Below, piece after piece: positions 1 to 9,769 of a stretch of 64,000 nucleotides of DNA. The DNA is taken from the NCBI RefSeq assembly GCF_003605645.1, contig NZ_QVMU01000005.1, positions 124,001-188,000 of the forward strand, read 5' to 3'. This DNA comes from Vibrio sinensis. GTDB taxonomy: Bacteria > Pseudomonadota > Gammaproteobacteria > Enterobacterales > Vibrionaceae. The position numbers and the translations under genes are program-made. Under the pieces are notes generated by a model. The model saw only the letters and a program-made list of their open reading frames with translations, did not search any database and was not told where the DNA came from. Within the stretch, counting starts at the first letter, position 1. Every line of letters starts with the position of its first letter.

Positions 1-768
1 AATCTGGCTTGCCTATCAAAGCCAGAAACCAAAGAGATCAAAGCTACCATTCGCCAACTGAGAAGCTCGCTAGCAAAAGCTGCGTATCAGTTTGAACCTC
101 AAGAAGTGAACGCGAATCAAGTGGCAATCACTCCATTGGTCGGCGTGGGCAAAAAGCGCAACAAACTCAATCAGTGCATCAACCAGCTTTTAGCCATGGC
201 TCAAGATGAAATTTTCATCTGCACCCCTTATTTCAACTTCCCGCGCAGCGTAGCAAAGGAAGTAAAAAAAGCGCTTAAACGCGGTGTAAAAGTGCACATT
301 GTGGTTGGTGACAAAACCGCGAACGATTTTTACATTCCGCCAGAGCAAGCATTCAAAACCATTGGTGGCTTGCCTTACCTGTACGAACGTAATCTACGTC
401 AATTTGCCAAAGCGAATGAAGCCAACATTGCCAGCCGTAAGCTTTCTATTCACTTGTGGAAACACGAAGAAAACAGCTTCCACCTTAAAGGTATTTGGGT
501 TGATAAACGTTACATGTTGATCACGGGTAATAACCTCAACCCACGCGCTTGGAAACTAGATTTAGAAAATGCGTTGCTAATTCAAGATCACTACCACCAC
601 TTAACTGAGCAGTTCGATCAAGAAGTGGCGAACATTCTTCAGCACACTCAACTAGTCTGTACTTACCGACAAATTGAAAAGTTTGAGTGCTACCCAGATG
701 CAGTACAAAAACTGATGAAGAAAGTAACACGAGTGAAAGCGGACCGCGTACTAAAACAGATTTTGTGA
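1..768 (+). CDS. pssA: CDP-diacylglycerol-serine O-phosphatidyltransferase, 3' part
   Basis: Makes phosphatidylserine from CDP-diacylglycerol and serine, the first step to phosphatidylethanolamine, at the inner membrane. The reading frame is open from the first base of the window, so the start lies outside; 255 codons are seen of a family of about 450 residues. This part holds the second HKD motif of the phospholipase D superfamily (FHLKGIWVD, then GNNLNPRAW). A GTG at 106 could be mistaken for a start but is internal. It converges on rjg, and its terminator appears to lie inside the end of that gene. Identification rests on the HKD region and overall match to PssA. Confidence 0.9.
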   Translation, partial: NLACLSKPETKEIKATIRQLRSSLAKAAYQFEPQEVNANQVAITPLVGVGKKRNKLNQCINQLLAMAQDEIFICTPYFNFPRSVAKEVKKALKRGVKVHIVVGDKTANDFYIPPEQAFKTIGGLPYLYERNLRQFAKANEANIASRKLSIHLWKHEENSFHLKGIWVDKRYMLITGNNLNPRAWKLDLENALLIQDHYHHLTEQFDQEVANILQHTQLVCTYRQIEKFECYPDAVQKLMKKVTRVKADRVLKQIL

Positions 769-799
769 TCTGCATAAGAAGCAGTCCCTGAAAAAGCAA

Positions 800-2296
800 T
801 TAACGAATAATCTCGACTAAATCCTGTAAGCCCTGAGACGCATCGTCTTGGGGCTTTCTTTTAGTACCCAGATCTTGTTTTTCTTGTTGCCGAGCCTGGT
901 TGAAATCTTGGTTGCGATCTTGATTACGTGCTTGATTGCGTTCTTGGTGGTGATAGAGCTGAGTTAAGGTTTGATAGAGCTCTTGTTTCGCCTCTTCTTC
1001 CCCATGAATAAGATGAATTTGCTTAGGTTTACGCTCGATGCCCTCGATAAAGCGAAGTAAATCAGCTTTATCGGCATGAGCACTGTAGCCTGATAGCGTA
1101 TGTATTTGGCTATTGACCGTTACCCATTCATCATCAATTTCAACCGTTTCTGCACCGGATTGGATCTGACGGCCTAATGTACCTTGGGCTTGATAGCCAG
1201 CAAAAATCACATCACTACGTTTATCAGGTAATAATGCTTTGAGATAATCCATCACTCGGCCACCCTCACACATCCCCGAGGCTGCGACAACAATCGCCGC
1301 TTCACCTGTCGACGCCAGTCGATTCACGATGGCGCGGTGATCGCGATAGCTATCAACGACGATGCACTGTTTAAATGCCAAAGGATGGCGATGAGCCTGT
1401 AACCGTTGCTTGGCCTCTTTGCCCCACAGTTTTTTATAACGACGATACGACTTGGTCACTTTCTTCGCCATGGGCGAATCAAGAATAATGGGAATATGCT
1501 GAGTAATTTGCGCTTTGTGGATGAGTTGTTCGATATCAAACAACAGTTCTTGAGTTCGACCGACACTAAACGCAGGAATGATGATTACCCCACCATCACG
1601 TAAAGAACGCTGAATGACAGCCATTAGCCGCTCACCACGCTCAGCCACACTTTGATGAGTTTTATCGCCATAGGTAGATTCGATAAACAAGTAATCGGCT
1701 CTTGGTGGGGAAACTGGATCAGGAATCAGCGGCGTATTCATTGGCCCGAGATCACCAGAAAACACCACGATTTCGTTGTTCGGTAGTTTTACCTCAACAT
1801 AAGCTGAGCCCAATATGTGCCCCGCTGGGTTAAAACGCACTAACAAGGCTTCCTTAGATGCTTCCCGCTTTTTGTCATTTCTTTTACTACTCTTACTCGA
1901 CTTGCTGGAAATTCGAAACCACTGGTTATAATCAACCGGTTTCATGCGCCGACGAAGTAATTCCAACACTCGATTACGCTGCCCTTGGTTTAAACCTAAC
2001 TGTAGTTTTAAACCATCTTCAAGCATGATAGGAATTAACTCAGCGGTGGCTGGAGTGCAATAAATTGGCCCTTGAAAACCTGCCGCAAGTAACCAAGGAA
2101 TGCGCCCGATATGATCAATGTGAGCATGGGTAACCACTAAGGCAGAGATATGTTTGATGGGAAAATCAATATCAAGCGGCCGAGCATCTTTGCCTTGAAA
2201 CAAACCACAATCAATCAAGATACTGACACTACCTGAGCGCAGTTCATGACAAGAGCCAGTGACGGTATTTTTTCCACCATGATGAATGACTTGCAT
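800..2296 (-). CDS. rjg: Metallo-beta-lactamase/beta-CASP family RNA-processing exonuclease-like protein (Rjg)
   Basis: A 498-residue protein of the metallo-beta-lactamase fold with a beta-CASP cap, the family of CPSF-73 and RNase J-like nucleases. The zinc motif HAHIDH is at residues 57-62, GDLGPMNTP and a later GYSAHAD motif follow, and IIPAFSVGRTQELL marks the beta-CASP domain. Its substrate in Vibrio is not known to me. Two low-complexity stretches are unusual: a Ser/Lys-rich insert near residue 135 (SSKSSKSSKRNDKKR) and a C-terminal tail of repeated RNQ(A/D) units. In Vibrio this gene commonly marks the far boundary of the O-antigen locus, which fits here. The ATG start at 2296 is retained. 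Confidence 0.85.
   Translation of the reverse strand: MQVIHHGGKNTVTGSCHELRSGSVSILIDCGLFQGKDARPLDIDFPIKHISALVVTHAHIDHIGRIPWLLAAGFQGPIYCTPATAELIPIMLEDGLKLQLGLNQGQRNRVLELLRRRMKPVDYNQWFRISSKSSKSSKRNDKKREASKEALLVRFNPAGHILGSAYVEVKLPNNEIVVFSGDLGPMNTPLIPDPVSPPRADYLFIESTYGDKTHQSVAERGERLMAVIQRSLRDGGVIIIPAFSVGRTQELLFDIEQLIHKAQITQHIPIILDSPMAKKVTKSYRRYKKLWGKEAKQRLQAHRHPLAFKQCIVVDSYRDHRAIVNRLASTGEAAIVVAASGMCEGGRVMDYLKALLPDKRSDVIFAGYQAQGTLGRQIQSGAETVEIDDEWVTVNSQIHTLSGYSAHADKADLLRFIEGIERKPKQIHLIHGEEEAKQELYQTLTQLYHHQERNQARNQDRNQDFNQARQQEKQDLGTKRKPQDDASQGLQDLVEIIR
828..862 (+). terminator. Rho-independent terminator of pssA inside the rjg coding end
   Basis: On the plus strand AAGCCCTGAGAC and GTCTTGGGGCTT form a 12-bp stem (two G-U pairs) with a 5-base loop, followed by TCTTTT. 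It lies about 60 bases past the pssA stop and within the last codons of the opposing gene rjg. Confidence 0.65.
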
Positions 2297-2712
2297 TGAC
2301 TATCCTTAGCTAAACCCGACACAGAGTGATTAATACAACGGTTTTGTTGTAATAACATAATTACGAATACATGGTTTCCATTTCCTAGGTACTGTAAACT
2401 AAAAATGGAACTGACAAGCAACATTCGGTGCAAAGATTGAAATGAGAACTTATGGTTATGTGAGTAAGGTAAGAGGCTAGTCAACAGATGAACGAAAGCC
2501 TAAACAGCTAGTTTTTATAAGGTCAAACTCTGTGATTTGGCAAACGAACTCTAAGCATAAAGTTAAGTAAGATAAGGATATAAACAAAGTAACTCTATTA
2601 TATAATCCCGAGATTGTCCGACTTTACGTACGACTGGTCTTTATTCAGCGCGACGTTTCTTCTAAAATCCTCTCTGGCTATACTAATTATTCTTTAATAC
2701 AGGCTTAATATC
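2297..2712. other. Divergent intergenic region between rjg and wecA
   Basis: About 416 bases without a gene. It must hold the promoters of rjg (left) and wecA (right). A TATACT at 2679-2684 with a poor -35 17 bases upstream is the only candidate I see for wecA. No ops element, riboswitch or convincing small gene was found. Confidence 0.4.
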
Positions 2713-3777
2713 GTGTTCATTCCCTTTGTCGACTTGGCTTTTTTGTTCTTTTTCTCTCTCGCATCGCTGTTTTTGCTGCGCAAAATTGCCAAAAAAATAG
2801 GTTTAGTCGACAAACCCAATGAACGTAAATTTCATAATGGTGCCATACCACTTGTCGGTGGTATCTCAATCTGTGTTTCGCTACTGTATTTTCTATTAAA
2901 TAATCAATCCATCATCCCTAATGTACACCTTTATGCTGGTTGCATCTTAATCCTTGTTTTTGTCGGAGCGCTTGATGACAAGTTTGACCTGAGCTTTAAG
3001 CTACGTTTTGCGGTGCAGGCTGGGCTTTCCGTTGCCATGATGACACTAGGTGGCATTGAACTGCATACTATTGGCAATGTATTTGGTAGTGGTGAAGTTG
3101 ACTTAGGTTGGCTTGGCTATGTGGTGACCATATTCGCTGTGGTAGGTGCGATCAATGCGTTTAATATGGTTGACGGTATTGATGGCTTGCTAGGTGGGTT
3201 ATCTATTGTGACATTTGGCGGGTTAGGCATCATGCTGACCTATGATGGCCAAGCTAATATCGCTTATCTTTGCATGGTGCTTGTGACCGTAATAGTGCCA
3301 TACATTCTACTTAACTTAGGCGCGTTTGGTCGTAAGCGAAAAATCTTTATGGGGGATGCGGGTAGCATGCTTATTGGCTTTACGGTAATTTGGTTTTTGT
3401 TACTTTCAAGCCAAAATGGCAGTAATCCTCCACTACGCCCAGTGACAGCCCTATGGTTAATTGCCGTACCATTAATGGACATGGCGGCAATTATGATTCG
3501 ACGTGTGCGCCGTGGGGATTCTCCATTCAAACCAGACAGAGAACACTTACATCATATTTTTCAGCGCTTAGGTTTTAGCTCAACACAAACTCTAATTGCG
3601 ATTTGTTCTATCGCATCATTGTATGCTGGCATTGGGATCTATTCAGAAATAAAGGCAATTCCTGAATATATTATGTTCTATGCATTTATGGGGTGCTTTG
3701 GCATTTATCTGACGATATTAAGTAATATCTGGAAAATTACATCATTTTTAAGAAAAAAATCAGTTAATAAATTTTAG
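2713..3777 (+). CDS. wecA: Undecaprenyl-phosphate GlcNAc-1-phosphate transferase
   Basis: Transfers a HexNAc-1-phosphate (GlcNAc in the type enzyme) from the UDP-sugar to undecaprenyl phosphate and so starts O-unit synthesis in the inner membrane. The 354-residue polytopic protein has the hallmarks of the family: LDDKFD near residue 88, NMVDGIDGL at 151-159, MGDAGS at 213-218 and HLHH at 278-281. Start is a GTG at 2713. It stands alone on the plus strand, opposite to the rest of the cluster, with its own terminator. The HLHH and NMVDGIDG motifs favour WecA over MraY. HexNAc identity (GlcNAc or GalNAc) cannot be told from sequence alone. Confidence 0.9.
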   Translation: MFIPFVDLAFLFFFSLASLFLLRKIAKKIGLVDKPNERKFHNGAIPLVGGISICVSLLYFLLNNQSIIPNVHLYAGCILILVFVGALDDKFDLSFKLRFAVQAGLSVAMMTLGGIELHTIGNVFGSGEVDLGWLGYVVTIFAVVGAINAFNMVDGIDGLLGGLSIVTFGGLGIMLTYDGQANIAYLCMVLVTVIVPYILLNLGAFGRKRKIFMGDAGSMLIGFTVIWFLLLSSQNGSNPPLRPVTALWLIAVPLMDMAAIMIRRVRRGDSPFKPDREHLHHIFQRLGFSSTQTLIAICSIASLYAGIGIYSEIKAIPEYIMFYAFMGCFGIYLTILSNIWKITSFLRKKSVNKF

Positions 3778-3831
3778 AAGTGTTATATCTTTTAACTTTG
3801 ACAACTCCACCATATATAAATATCCAATTAA

Positions 3832-3864
3832 TTTATGAGGCCTTAGCTTAGCCTCATAAATTTT
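3832..3864 (+). terminator. Terminator between wecA and the wbbL-like gene
   Basis: Perfect 10-bp stem TTTATGAGGC/GCCTCATAAA with a 9-base loop, followed by TTTT on the plus strand. It ends the wecA transcript. The reverse strand has a weaker T tract and could also stop the long left-reading operon. Confidence 0.75.
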
Positions 3865-4001
3865 CAAGTTGAATTATATAAAGTCAAAAAATAATCACAA
3901 AATAACTTATTATTAAGAATTTAAGTATGCGCAAAAAGGGTAAGTACTACTTTTTCTACAATTTGCTCTATCTAGTTGATTAATTTTATCGAGAAATCGT
4001 T

Positions 4002-4781
4002 TCACTCAAGTAAACTAGACTTTTTCTTTGTCAACCCAACCTTGGTCAACAAAAAACGTAACGCGCTTGTTATATGCCAATAAAAATGCATAGAAAACAA
4101 TTCTCTATTTGCATGCTTAGCTAGATGCAACGCACTAATTTCAGGATAATAAGTTACTCTTTCACCTGACAAGTAGCTCCGATAGCAAATGTCAATATCT
4201 TCACAGTACATGAAATAATTTTCATCAAAACCACCGAGTTTTGCATAGTGACCAGATTTAAAGGCAAGAAATGAACCAGCGGCCCAGTCAACTTTTGACG
4301 AACTGATTAAAGAACTTTTATCCAGAATAGAACTGTTACCCAGCCCAAGAAACGATTTAACAAATTGCAACAAAGTAGGGAATTTTCTGATCGATTGGTC
4401 ATAAATCATTTTATTTCTATCTTTAAGCAAATTAATCGCCGATAACTTTACGCCTCCTACGCTCATATGGTCAATTAATCGCTCAATTTCCTTCGACTCA
4501 ATAATTACATCGGGATTCAAGACAATAAAATAGTCTTCCTCAGTCATTCTAAGTTCTGAGCGGCAATATTCAAAAACAATATTATTATTTCGGCCAAAAC
4601 CGCACCCATATTGATCATCGATCCAGTATAAATTAGGACTTTCTATCCAAGAATCAAAGTGATCTTTCGATTTGTTACTTTTAATTACCACTTGATATTC
4701 TTTAGATAATAATGGTAAACAAGCTAATTGATTAATTAAATCTGAGTGACCGTGCGATATTACAGCAATATAAATATTCAT
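4002..4781 (-). CDS. wbbL: WbbL-like rhamnosyltransferase (GT2)
   Basis: Probably adds L-rhamnose from dTDP-Rha to the lipid-linked HexNAc made by WecA, on the cytoplasmic face of the inner membrane. The 259-residue GT-A protein follows the pattern of E. coli WbbL closely: IAVISHGH at the N-terminus, YGCGFGRNNN, LNPDVI (the DXD-like site), VDWAAGSFL and FMYCEDIDICYR. An in-frame codon at 4817 would extend it into rmlC; the ATG at 4781 gives the family N-terminus and leaves one base after the rmlC stop, so I chose it. It is the last gene of the operon. The function is inferred from family match and from the adjoining rml genes. Confidence 0.8.
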   Translation of the reverse strand: MNIYIAVISHGHSDLINQLACLPLLSKEYQVVIKSNKSKDHFDSWIESPNLYWIDDQYGCGFGRNNNIVFEYCRSELRMTEEDYFIVLNPDVIIESKEIERLIDHMSVGGVKLSAINLLKDRNKMIYDQSIRKFPTLLQFVKSFLGLGNSSILDKSSLISSSKVDWAAGSFLAFKSGHYAKLGGFDENYFMYCEDIDICYRSYLSGERVTYYPEISALHLAKHANRELFSMHFYWHITSALRFLLTKVGLTKKKSSLLE

Positions 4782-4782
4782 A

Positions 4783-5328
4783 TTATAATGAAGTTTCCCA
4801 AGAAAAGCACTTTCCAAGCTTATCCTTTTCTGATACTAAAGGTTCTGAAAGTATAGGCCAATTAATTGCTAAGGTTTTATCATTCCAAATAATTGAAACT
4901 TCAGACATCGGTTCATAATAATCAGTACACTTATAAACAAACTCTGCCTCATCGCTCGTCACATAAAAGCCGTGCGCAAATCCTTTGGGAACCCATAGCT
5001 GACGCTTATTCTCTGCAGAAAGATATTCTCCAACCCATTGTCCAAACGTTGGTGAATCTTTTCGGATATCGACAGCAACATCAAATACCTCACCGGAAAC
5101 TACTCGTACCAATTTACCTTGAGTATTCTCTGTTTGGTAATGTAAACCACGCAAAATACCTTTCTTAGATTTTGAATGATTATCTTGAACAAATTGCGTA
5201 GGCTTACCTGTTACTAACTCTTCAAACTGCTTTTGATTCCAAGTTTCCATAAAGAAACCACGCTCATCACCAAACACTGTCGGCTCAATAATCTTTACAT
5301 CTGGAATTCGAGTATCAATGACTTTCAT
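4783..5328 (-). CDS. rmlC: dTDP-4-dehydrorhamnose 3,5-epimerase
   Basis: Third enzyme of dTDP-L-rhamnose synthesis: epimerises C3 and C5 of dTDP-4-keto-6-deoxyglucose. The 181-residue cupin has the usual N-terminal GDERGFF segment and RGLHYQ at 60-65, with the catalytic His at 63; the length is normal for the family. It lies 4 bases after rmlD and 1 base before the rhamnosyltransferase gene, so the five genes are one translational unit. Confidence 0.95.
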   Translation of the reverse strand: MKVIDTRIPDVKIIEPTVFGDERGFFMETWNQKQFEELVTGKPTQFVQDNHSKSKKGILRGLHYQTENTQGKLVRVVSGEVFDVAVDIRKDSPTFGQWVGEYLSAENKRQLWVPKGFAHGFYVTSDEAEFVYKCTDYYEPMSEVSIIWNDKTLAINWPILSEPLVSEKDKLGKCFSWETSL

Positions 5329-5332
5329 GGTT

Positions 5333-6217
5333 TTATCCTACATAAGCTTGAATATTATTTAATGCCAATTTCCAATTGCTCGGTTCAATGGAAAAAGTAC
5401 TTCCAATTTTTTCCATACTTAAACAAGAGTTATTAGGGCGTTTTGCTGCTGTTGGATATTGATCGGTGGTGATAGCGGTTAAGCTCGTTTTTTTTGATAT
5501 TACGCCACTTTGTAGCGCTACATCAAAAATAGTCTCCGCAAACTCAAACCAACTCACATGAGGTAAGCCCGTATAGTGGTAAATACCGTACTCAAACTCA
5601 CTATCACTTAGAAAAATTCTCTTTGCGATCAGAATTAATGATTTAGCGATATCGCCAGCGTATGTTGGGCCACCAAATTGATCGCCAACAATACTAAGCT
5701 CATTTCGCGTCGCTCCTAAGCGAAGCATGGTTTTGACGAAATTATTGCCATTTTCACCAAACACCCATGCTGTACGCAAAATAATGTGTTTGTTACAGGC
5801 CTTTGCAACCGCTTGTTCGCCCGCTAATTTGCTTGCACCATAAACCCCTTGCGGATTTGTCGCATCGTTTTCAGCATACTCACCCTGTTTGTTGCCCTCA
5901 AAGACATAATCGGTCGAGATATGTAATATTGCAGCATTTATACTTTGTGCAACTTGTGCTAAATACATTGGACCATCACGATTAATCGCGTAAGAAAGTT
6001 CAACTTCTTCTTCAGCCTTATCTACCGCGGTATGTGCTGCCGCATTTATAATGATATTGGGTTGAAATTCATTAACCACTCGTTTGACGACAGTTTCATC
6101 GGTAATGTCCAAAGCGTCTCTATCAAGCGCCAGCACGGTAATATTGTTACATTCTTTCAATTGTTCAGTAAGGCAATACCCCACTTGACCGTGGCTACCA
6201 GTAATTAGCACGCGCAT
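5333..6217 (-). CDS. rmlD: dTDP-4-dehydrorhamnose reductase
   Basis: Last step of dTDP-L-rhamnose synthesis: NAD(P)H-dependent reduction at C4. The 294-residue SDR protein has the Rossmann motif GSHGQVG at 7-13, STDYVF at 101-106 and the catalytic YGASK at 126-130. Its start codon shares one base with the rmlA stop (TAATG), which suggests coupled translation. Gene order here is rmlB-A-D-C, unlike the B-D-A-C order common in enterics. Confidence 0.95.
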   Translation of the reverse strand: MRVLITGSHGQVGYCLTEQLKECNNITVLALDRDALDITDETVVKRVVNEFQPNIIINAAAHTAVDKAEEEVELSYAINRDGPMYLAQVAQSINAAILHISTDYVFEGNKQGEYAENDATNPQGVYGASKLAGEQAVAKACNKHIILRTAWVFGENGNNFVKTMLRLGATRNELSIVGDQFGGPTYAGDIAKSLILIAKRIFLSDSEFEYGIYHYTGLPHVSWFEFAETIFDVALQSGVISKKTSLTAITTDQYPTAAKRPNNSCLSMEKIGSTFSIEPSNWKLALNNIQAYVG

Positions 6218-7110
6218 TAGTTCATTACCTTTTTTGAGCTTTCACTGACTAAACGGGATAAATACTGTCCGTATTCATTTTTCATCATTGGTTTGGCTAA
6301 CGTTAAAAGTTTCTCATCACTTAACCAACCATTACGCCAAGCTATCTCTTCTAAGCAAGCAACTTTTAGCCCTTGAACATTCTCTATGGTTTGTACAAAT
6401 GAAGATGCCTCATGCAAACTTTCATGAGTGCCAGTGTCTAACCACGCAAAACCTCGGCCTAATAGTTCAACGTTTAAAGAACCATCATTGAGATACATTT
6501 CATTGAGCGTGGTAATTTCAAGTTCACCACGGTGTGATGGTTTAACTTGCTTTGCCATCTCCACGACTCTATTATCATAAAAATATAAGCCTGTTACGGC
6601 ATAGTTTGATTTTGGCGTTTCTGGTTTTTCTTCAATCGAAACCGCTTTCATATTTTCATCAAACTCAACAACACCAAAGCGCTCTGGATCTTTAACTTGA
6701 TAACCAAAAACAGTCGCTAGACCTTTCGGTGTCAGCTCTCTTGCTCGAGCTAACTGCTGGCTAAAGGACTGACCATAGAAAATATTGTCTCCTAGCACTA
6801 AACATACACTATCATCACCAATAAACTCCTCACCAATAATGAAAGCTTGTGCTAATCCATCAGGGCTTGGTTGTATTGCATATTCAAGTTGAATACCAAA
6901 ATCTGAACCATCACCCAATAGCCGTTTAAAACCTGCGTTATCTTCTGGCGTCGTAATAATTAAAATCTCTTTAACACCAGCCAACATTAACGTTGAAATA
7001 GGATAAAATACCATTGGCTTATCGTAGATAGGCAAGAGCTGCTTAGATACACCACGAGTTAATGGGTACAAACGGGTGCCTGAACCACCTGCTAAAACAA
7101 TCCCTTTCAT
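6217..7110 (-). CDS. rmlA: Glucose-1-phosphate thymidylyltransferase
   Basis: Makes dTDP-glucose from glucose-1-phosphate and dTTP, the entry step to dTDP-rhamnose. The 297-residue nucleotidyltransferase begins [16 protein letters not shown] with the nucleotide-binding GGSGTRL loop at 8-14 and later has [12 protein letters not shown] and the EEKPETPKS segment. Full length for the family. It shares one base with rmlB upstream and one with rmlD downstream. Confidence 0.95.
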   Translation of the reverse strand: MKGIVLAGGSGTRLYPLTRGVSKQLLPIYDKPMVFYPISTLMLAGVKEILIITTPEDNAGFKRLLGDGSDFGIQLEYAIQPSPDGLAQAFIIGEEFIGDDSVCLVLGDNIFYGQSFSQQLARARELTPKGLATVFGYQVKDPERFGVVEFDENMKAVSIEEKPETPKSNYAVTGLYFYDNRVVEMAKQVKPSHRGELEITTLNEMYLNDGSLNVELLGRGFAWLDTGTHESLHEASSFVQTIENVQGLKVACLEEIAWRNGWLSDEKLLTLAKPMMKNEYGQYLSRLVSESSKKVMN

Positions 7111-8207
7111 TATTTGCTTTCCTTTGATTTAGCAGACTCTACACCTAAGCGCTCACGCTGATAACTACCATCTTGTACATGCTGGCACCATTCACTGTTA
7201 TCTAAATACCATTGCACTGTTTTACGCAAACCTGTTTCAAATGTTTCGATAGGAGTCCAACCAAGCTCTTTTTGCATCTTACTTGAATCGATCGCATAAC
7301 GGCGATCATGGCCTGGCCGATCTTGCACGTAAGTAATTTGCTCTGAATATGCCGTATCTTTTGGCACCAATGTATCCAAAATAGAACAAATTGTTTCGAC
7401 TACTTCGAGGTTTTTCTTCTCGTTATGTCCACCGATATTATAGGTTTCGCCAACTTTACCCTCGGTCACGACTTTATAAAGTGCGCGAGCATGATCTTCT
7501 ACATAAAGCCAATCTCTAATTTGATCGCCTTTGCCATAAATCGGCAGCGGTTTGCCGTCGAGTGCATTTAAAATCACTAAAGGAATTAGTTTTTCAGGGA
7601 AATGATATGGGCCATAGTTGTTCGAACAGTTAGTTACCAGTGTCGGCAATCCATAGGTGCGTAGCCATGCTCGAACTAAATGATCACTGGATGCTTTAGA
7701 GGCTGAATAAGGGCTTGATGGCGCATATGGTGTCGTTTCAAGGAACAGTGGAAGATCTGTACTACTAGCGAATTCATCTGGGTGTGGTAAATCACCGTAA
7801 ACTTCATCCGTTGAAATATGGTGGAAACGAAATACTCTCTTCGCAGCATCATCCAACGTATTCCAGTATTCTCGCGTCGCTTCTAAAAGCGTATACGTTC
7901 CTACAATATTAGTTTCAATAAAAGCTGCCGGGCCTGTAATAGAGCGGTCTACATGAGATTCCGCCGCTAAGTGCATTACAGCATCAGGTCGATACTGTGC
8001 AAATACTCTCCCCAACTCCGCTCGATCACAAATATTAACTTGCTCAAAAGAATAACGCTCACTGGAGTCTACCGACGCTAAAGACTCAAGATTTCCTGCG
8101 TATGTCAGGCAATCAACATTGACGACACTATCATTCGTTTTTTCAATTATATGGCGCACGACTGCTGAGCCGATAAAACCTGCGCCTCCGGTTATTAAGA
8201 TTCTCAT
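7110..8207 (-). CDS. rmlB: dTDP-glucose 4,6-dehydratase
   Basis: Converts dTDP-glucose to dTDP-4-keto-6-deoxyglucose with bound NAD. The 365-residue extended SDR shows GGAGFIGS at 7-14, the catalytic TDE triad at 133-135 (HISTDEVYG) and YSASK at 167-171; [15 protein letters not shown] is typical of RmlB. It is the first gene of the rml set, with about 130 bases between it and manB, where a secondary promoter is possible though none is clear. The final dozen residues (ESAKSKESK) are a charged extension. Confidence 0.95.
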   Translation of the reverse strand: MRILITGGAGFIGSAVVRHIIEKTNDSVVNVDCLTYAGNLESLASVDSSERYSFEQVNICDRAELGRVFAQYRPDAVMHLAAESHVDRSITGPAAFIETNIVGTYTLLEATREYWNTLDDAAKRVFRFHHISTDEVYGDLPHPDEFASSTDLPLFLETTPYAPSSPYSASKASSDHLVRAWLRTYGLPTLVTNCSNNYGPYHFPEKLIPLVILNALDGKPLPIYGKGDQIRDWLYVEDHARALYKVVTEGKVGETYNIGGHNEKKNLEVVETICSILDTLVPKDTAYSEQITYVQDRPGHDRRYAIDSSKMQKELGWTPIETFETGLRKTVQWYLDNSEWCQHVQDGSYQRERLGVESAKSKESK

Positions 8208-8338
8208 TTAAAATCCTTTGTTTAGAATTAAGTTAATGACAATTAACTGCCGACTCAATTATCTAAAATCAATAGAGATAAATATAACTTATTATTGATG
8301 TGGAATGTGCACATTAAACAATTTCAACTCAACACCAA

Positions 8339-9766
8339 TTATATTTGGATATATTTAATTTTTTCTAAACATTTACCAACATATAATTGAGCACTTTTCA
8401 AATCATCAGCTTCTGCATAACAACGCAGCTCAGGAGCATTGCCTGATGGTCGTAAATGAATAATAGCATTATTTGATAAAATTATTCGTAAGCCGTCCAG
8501 TGTGTTTACGTCTCTTATCTCTATATCAGAAAAACCAAGCTGATCTAAAAAATCTACCGTGTTAGCTATTCCATGCTTCAAAATAATATCACTACGTTCT
8601 ATAGAAAAGTTTTGAATACGATCACTGTAAGTTACTCGCTTAGGTAGCTCATTCACAAGGTTTGCGATACCTAGAGAACCAGAAGTAGCAAGTAACATTA
8701 ATGCCGGTAATACTGCATCGCGGGTTGGTAGCGCTTGTAAATAGCAATGATTCACCCAAACATCACTACCTAATAAATAACCACCATTAGCTTCAAAACC
8801 TGCGACTGTTTTGTATTTATAATTTAAATTATCAAATTCAGCAATCACATATGGCGAACCAATTCTAGTCCGCTTTACGTGATTAAACCAATCACAATTT
8901 TCAATCAGTGTATTGCAGCTTACTGGTACCGCTATTGCCTCAATGTTCAAAGCTTTTGAGCAAAGAACACCCAAAATATCACCACGTAACCAATCACCAT
9001 TTTCGTCAGCAACTAGTGGGCGGTCACCATCACCATCCGTTGAAAAAATAGCATCAAGATCGTATTGCTTTGACCAACGTTGTGCTTTTCGCCTATCTCG
9101 TTCTGAAACTGCTTCTGTGTCAATCGGTACAAACTTATCACTACGCCCGAGTGATATAACCTCGGCCCCTAAGCGCGTAAACAATTCTGAATATAAATCC
9201 CGTCCCGCACTTGAATGCTCATAGATACCAATTCGCTTGCCATTGAGAGGGGTACTAGCGTTAAACAAACTAATATAACGCTCTACATAAACTTGAGCCG
9301 CTCTTGGGTTTACCAATAATTCAGGTAAAGCACCTAAAATATCAAATTTTACATTGGCGTTAAGAATTGCTTGCTCATCATCTTTACTAATTTCGCCATT
9401 CGGCCGATAAAACTTAAGACCATTTCGGTCAAAAGGAATATGACTACCTGTCACCATAATACAAGGAATATTATCTTGCATCGCTACATAAGCTAATGCA
9501 GGAGTAGGAACGACACCATAATAATTAACATTAAGGCCCAATTGCTCCAGTGCTTTCATACAAGCTTGCGCCATGACTGGACTGCTTGGACGATTATCAA
9601 TAGCGATAGCAACCGTGTTAAAGACAAACCGTTCTTTTATGCTTTTTATAAAAGCGTAAGTAAAGGCAACACATACTTCGGGAGAAAACTGCTCTACAAG
9701 ACCACGAGCACCACTAGTCCCAAAAGTAACGCCGCTATTTTTAATAACTCTAGAACTAATTAGCAT
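8339..9766 (-). CDS. manB: Phosphomannomutase/phosphoglucomutase family protein
   Basis: Interconverts mannose-6-phosphate and mannose-1-phosphate for GDP-mannose synthesis. The 475-residue alpha-D-phosphohexomutase has FGTSGARG near the N-terminus, the phosphoserine loop [12 protein letters not shown] (Ser108; the usual TASHNP is varied to TGSHIP), the metal loop DGDGDR at 244-249 and the C-terminal phosphate site [10 protein letters not shown]. It begins 3 bases after manC ends, so the two are co-translated. The mannose role is inferred from the manC pairing; by sequence alone a phosphoglucomutase activity cannot be excluded. Confidence 0.85.
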   Translation of the reverse strand: MLISSRVIKNSGVTFGTSGARGLVEQFSPEVCVAFTYAFIKSIKERFVFNTVAIAIDNRPSSPVMAQACMKALEQLGLNVNYYGVVPTPALAYVAMQDNIPCIMVTGSHIPFDRNGLKFYRPNGEISKDDEQAILNANVKFDILGALPELLVNPRAAQVYVERYISLFNASTPLNGKRIGIYEHSSAGRDLYSELFTRLGAEVISLGRSDKFVPIDTEAVSERDRRKAQRWSKQYDLDAIFSTDGDGDRPLVADENGDWLRGDILGVLCSKALNIEAIAVPVSCNTLIENCDWFNHVKRTRIGSPYVIAEFDNLNYKYKTVAGFEANGGYLLGSDVWVNHCYLQALPTRDAVLPALMLLATSGSLGIANLVNELPKRVTYSDRIQNFSIERSDIILKHGIANTVDFLDQLGFSDIEIRDVNTLDGLRIILSNNAIIHLRPSGNAPELRCYAEADDLKSAQLYVGKCLEKIKYIQI

Positions 9767-9769
9767 AGC

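Noticed and set aside
106..768. GTG at 106 as the start of a separate 220-residue protein
   Set aside because: The frame is open upstream to base 1 and the sequence matches the C-terminal half of PssA, so it is an internal codon of a truncated gene.
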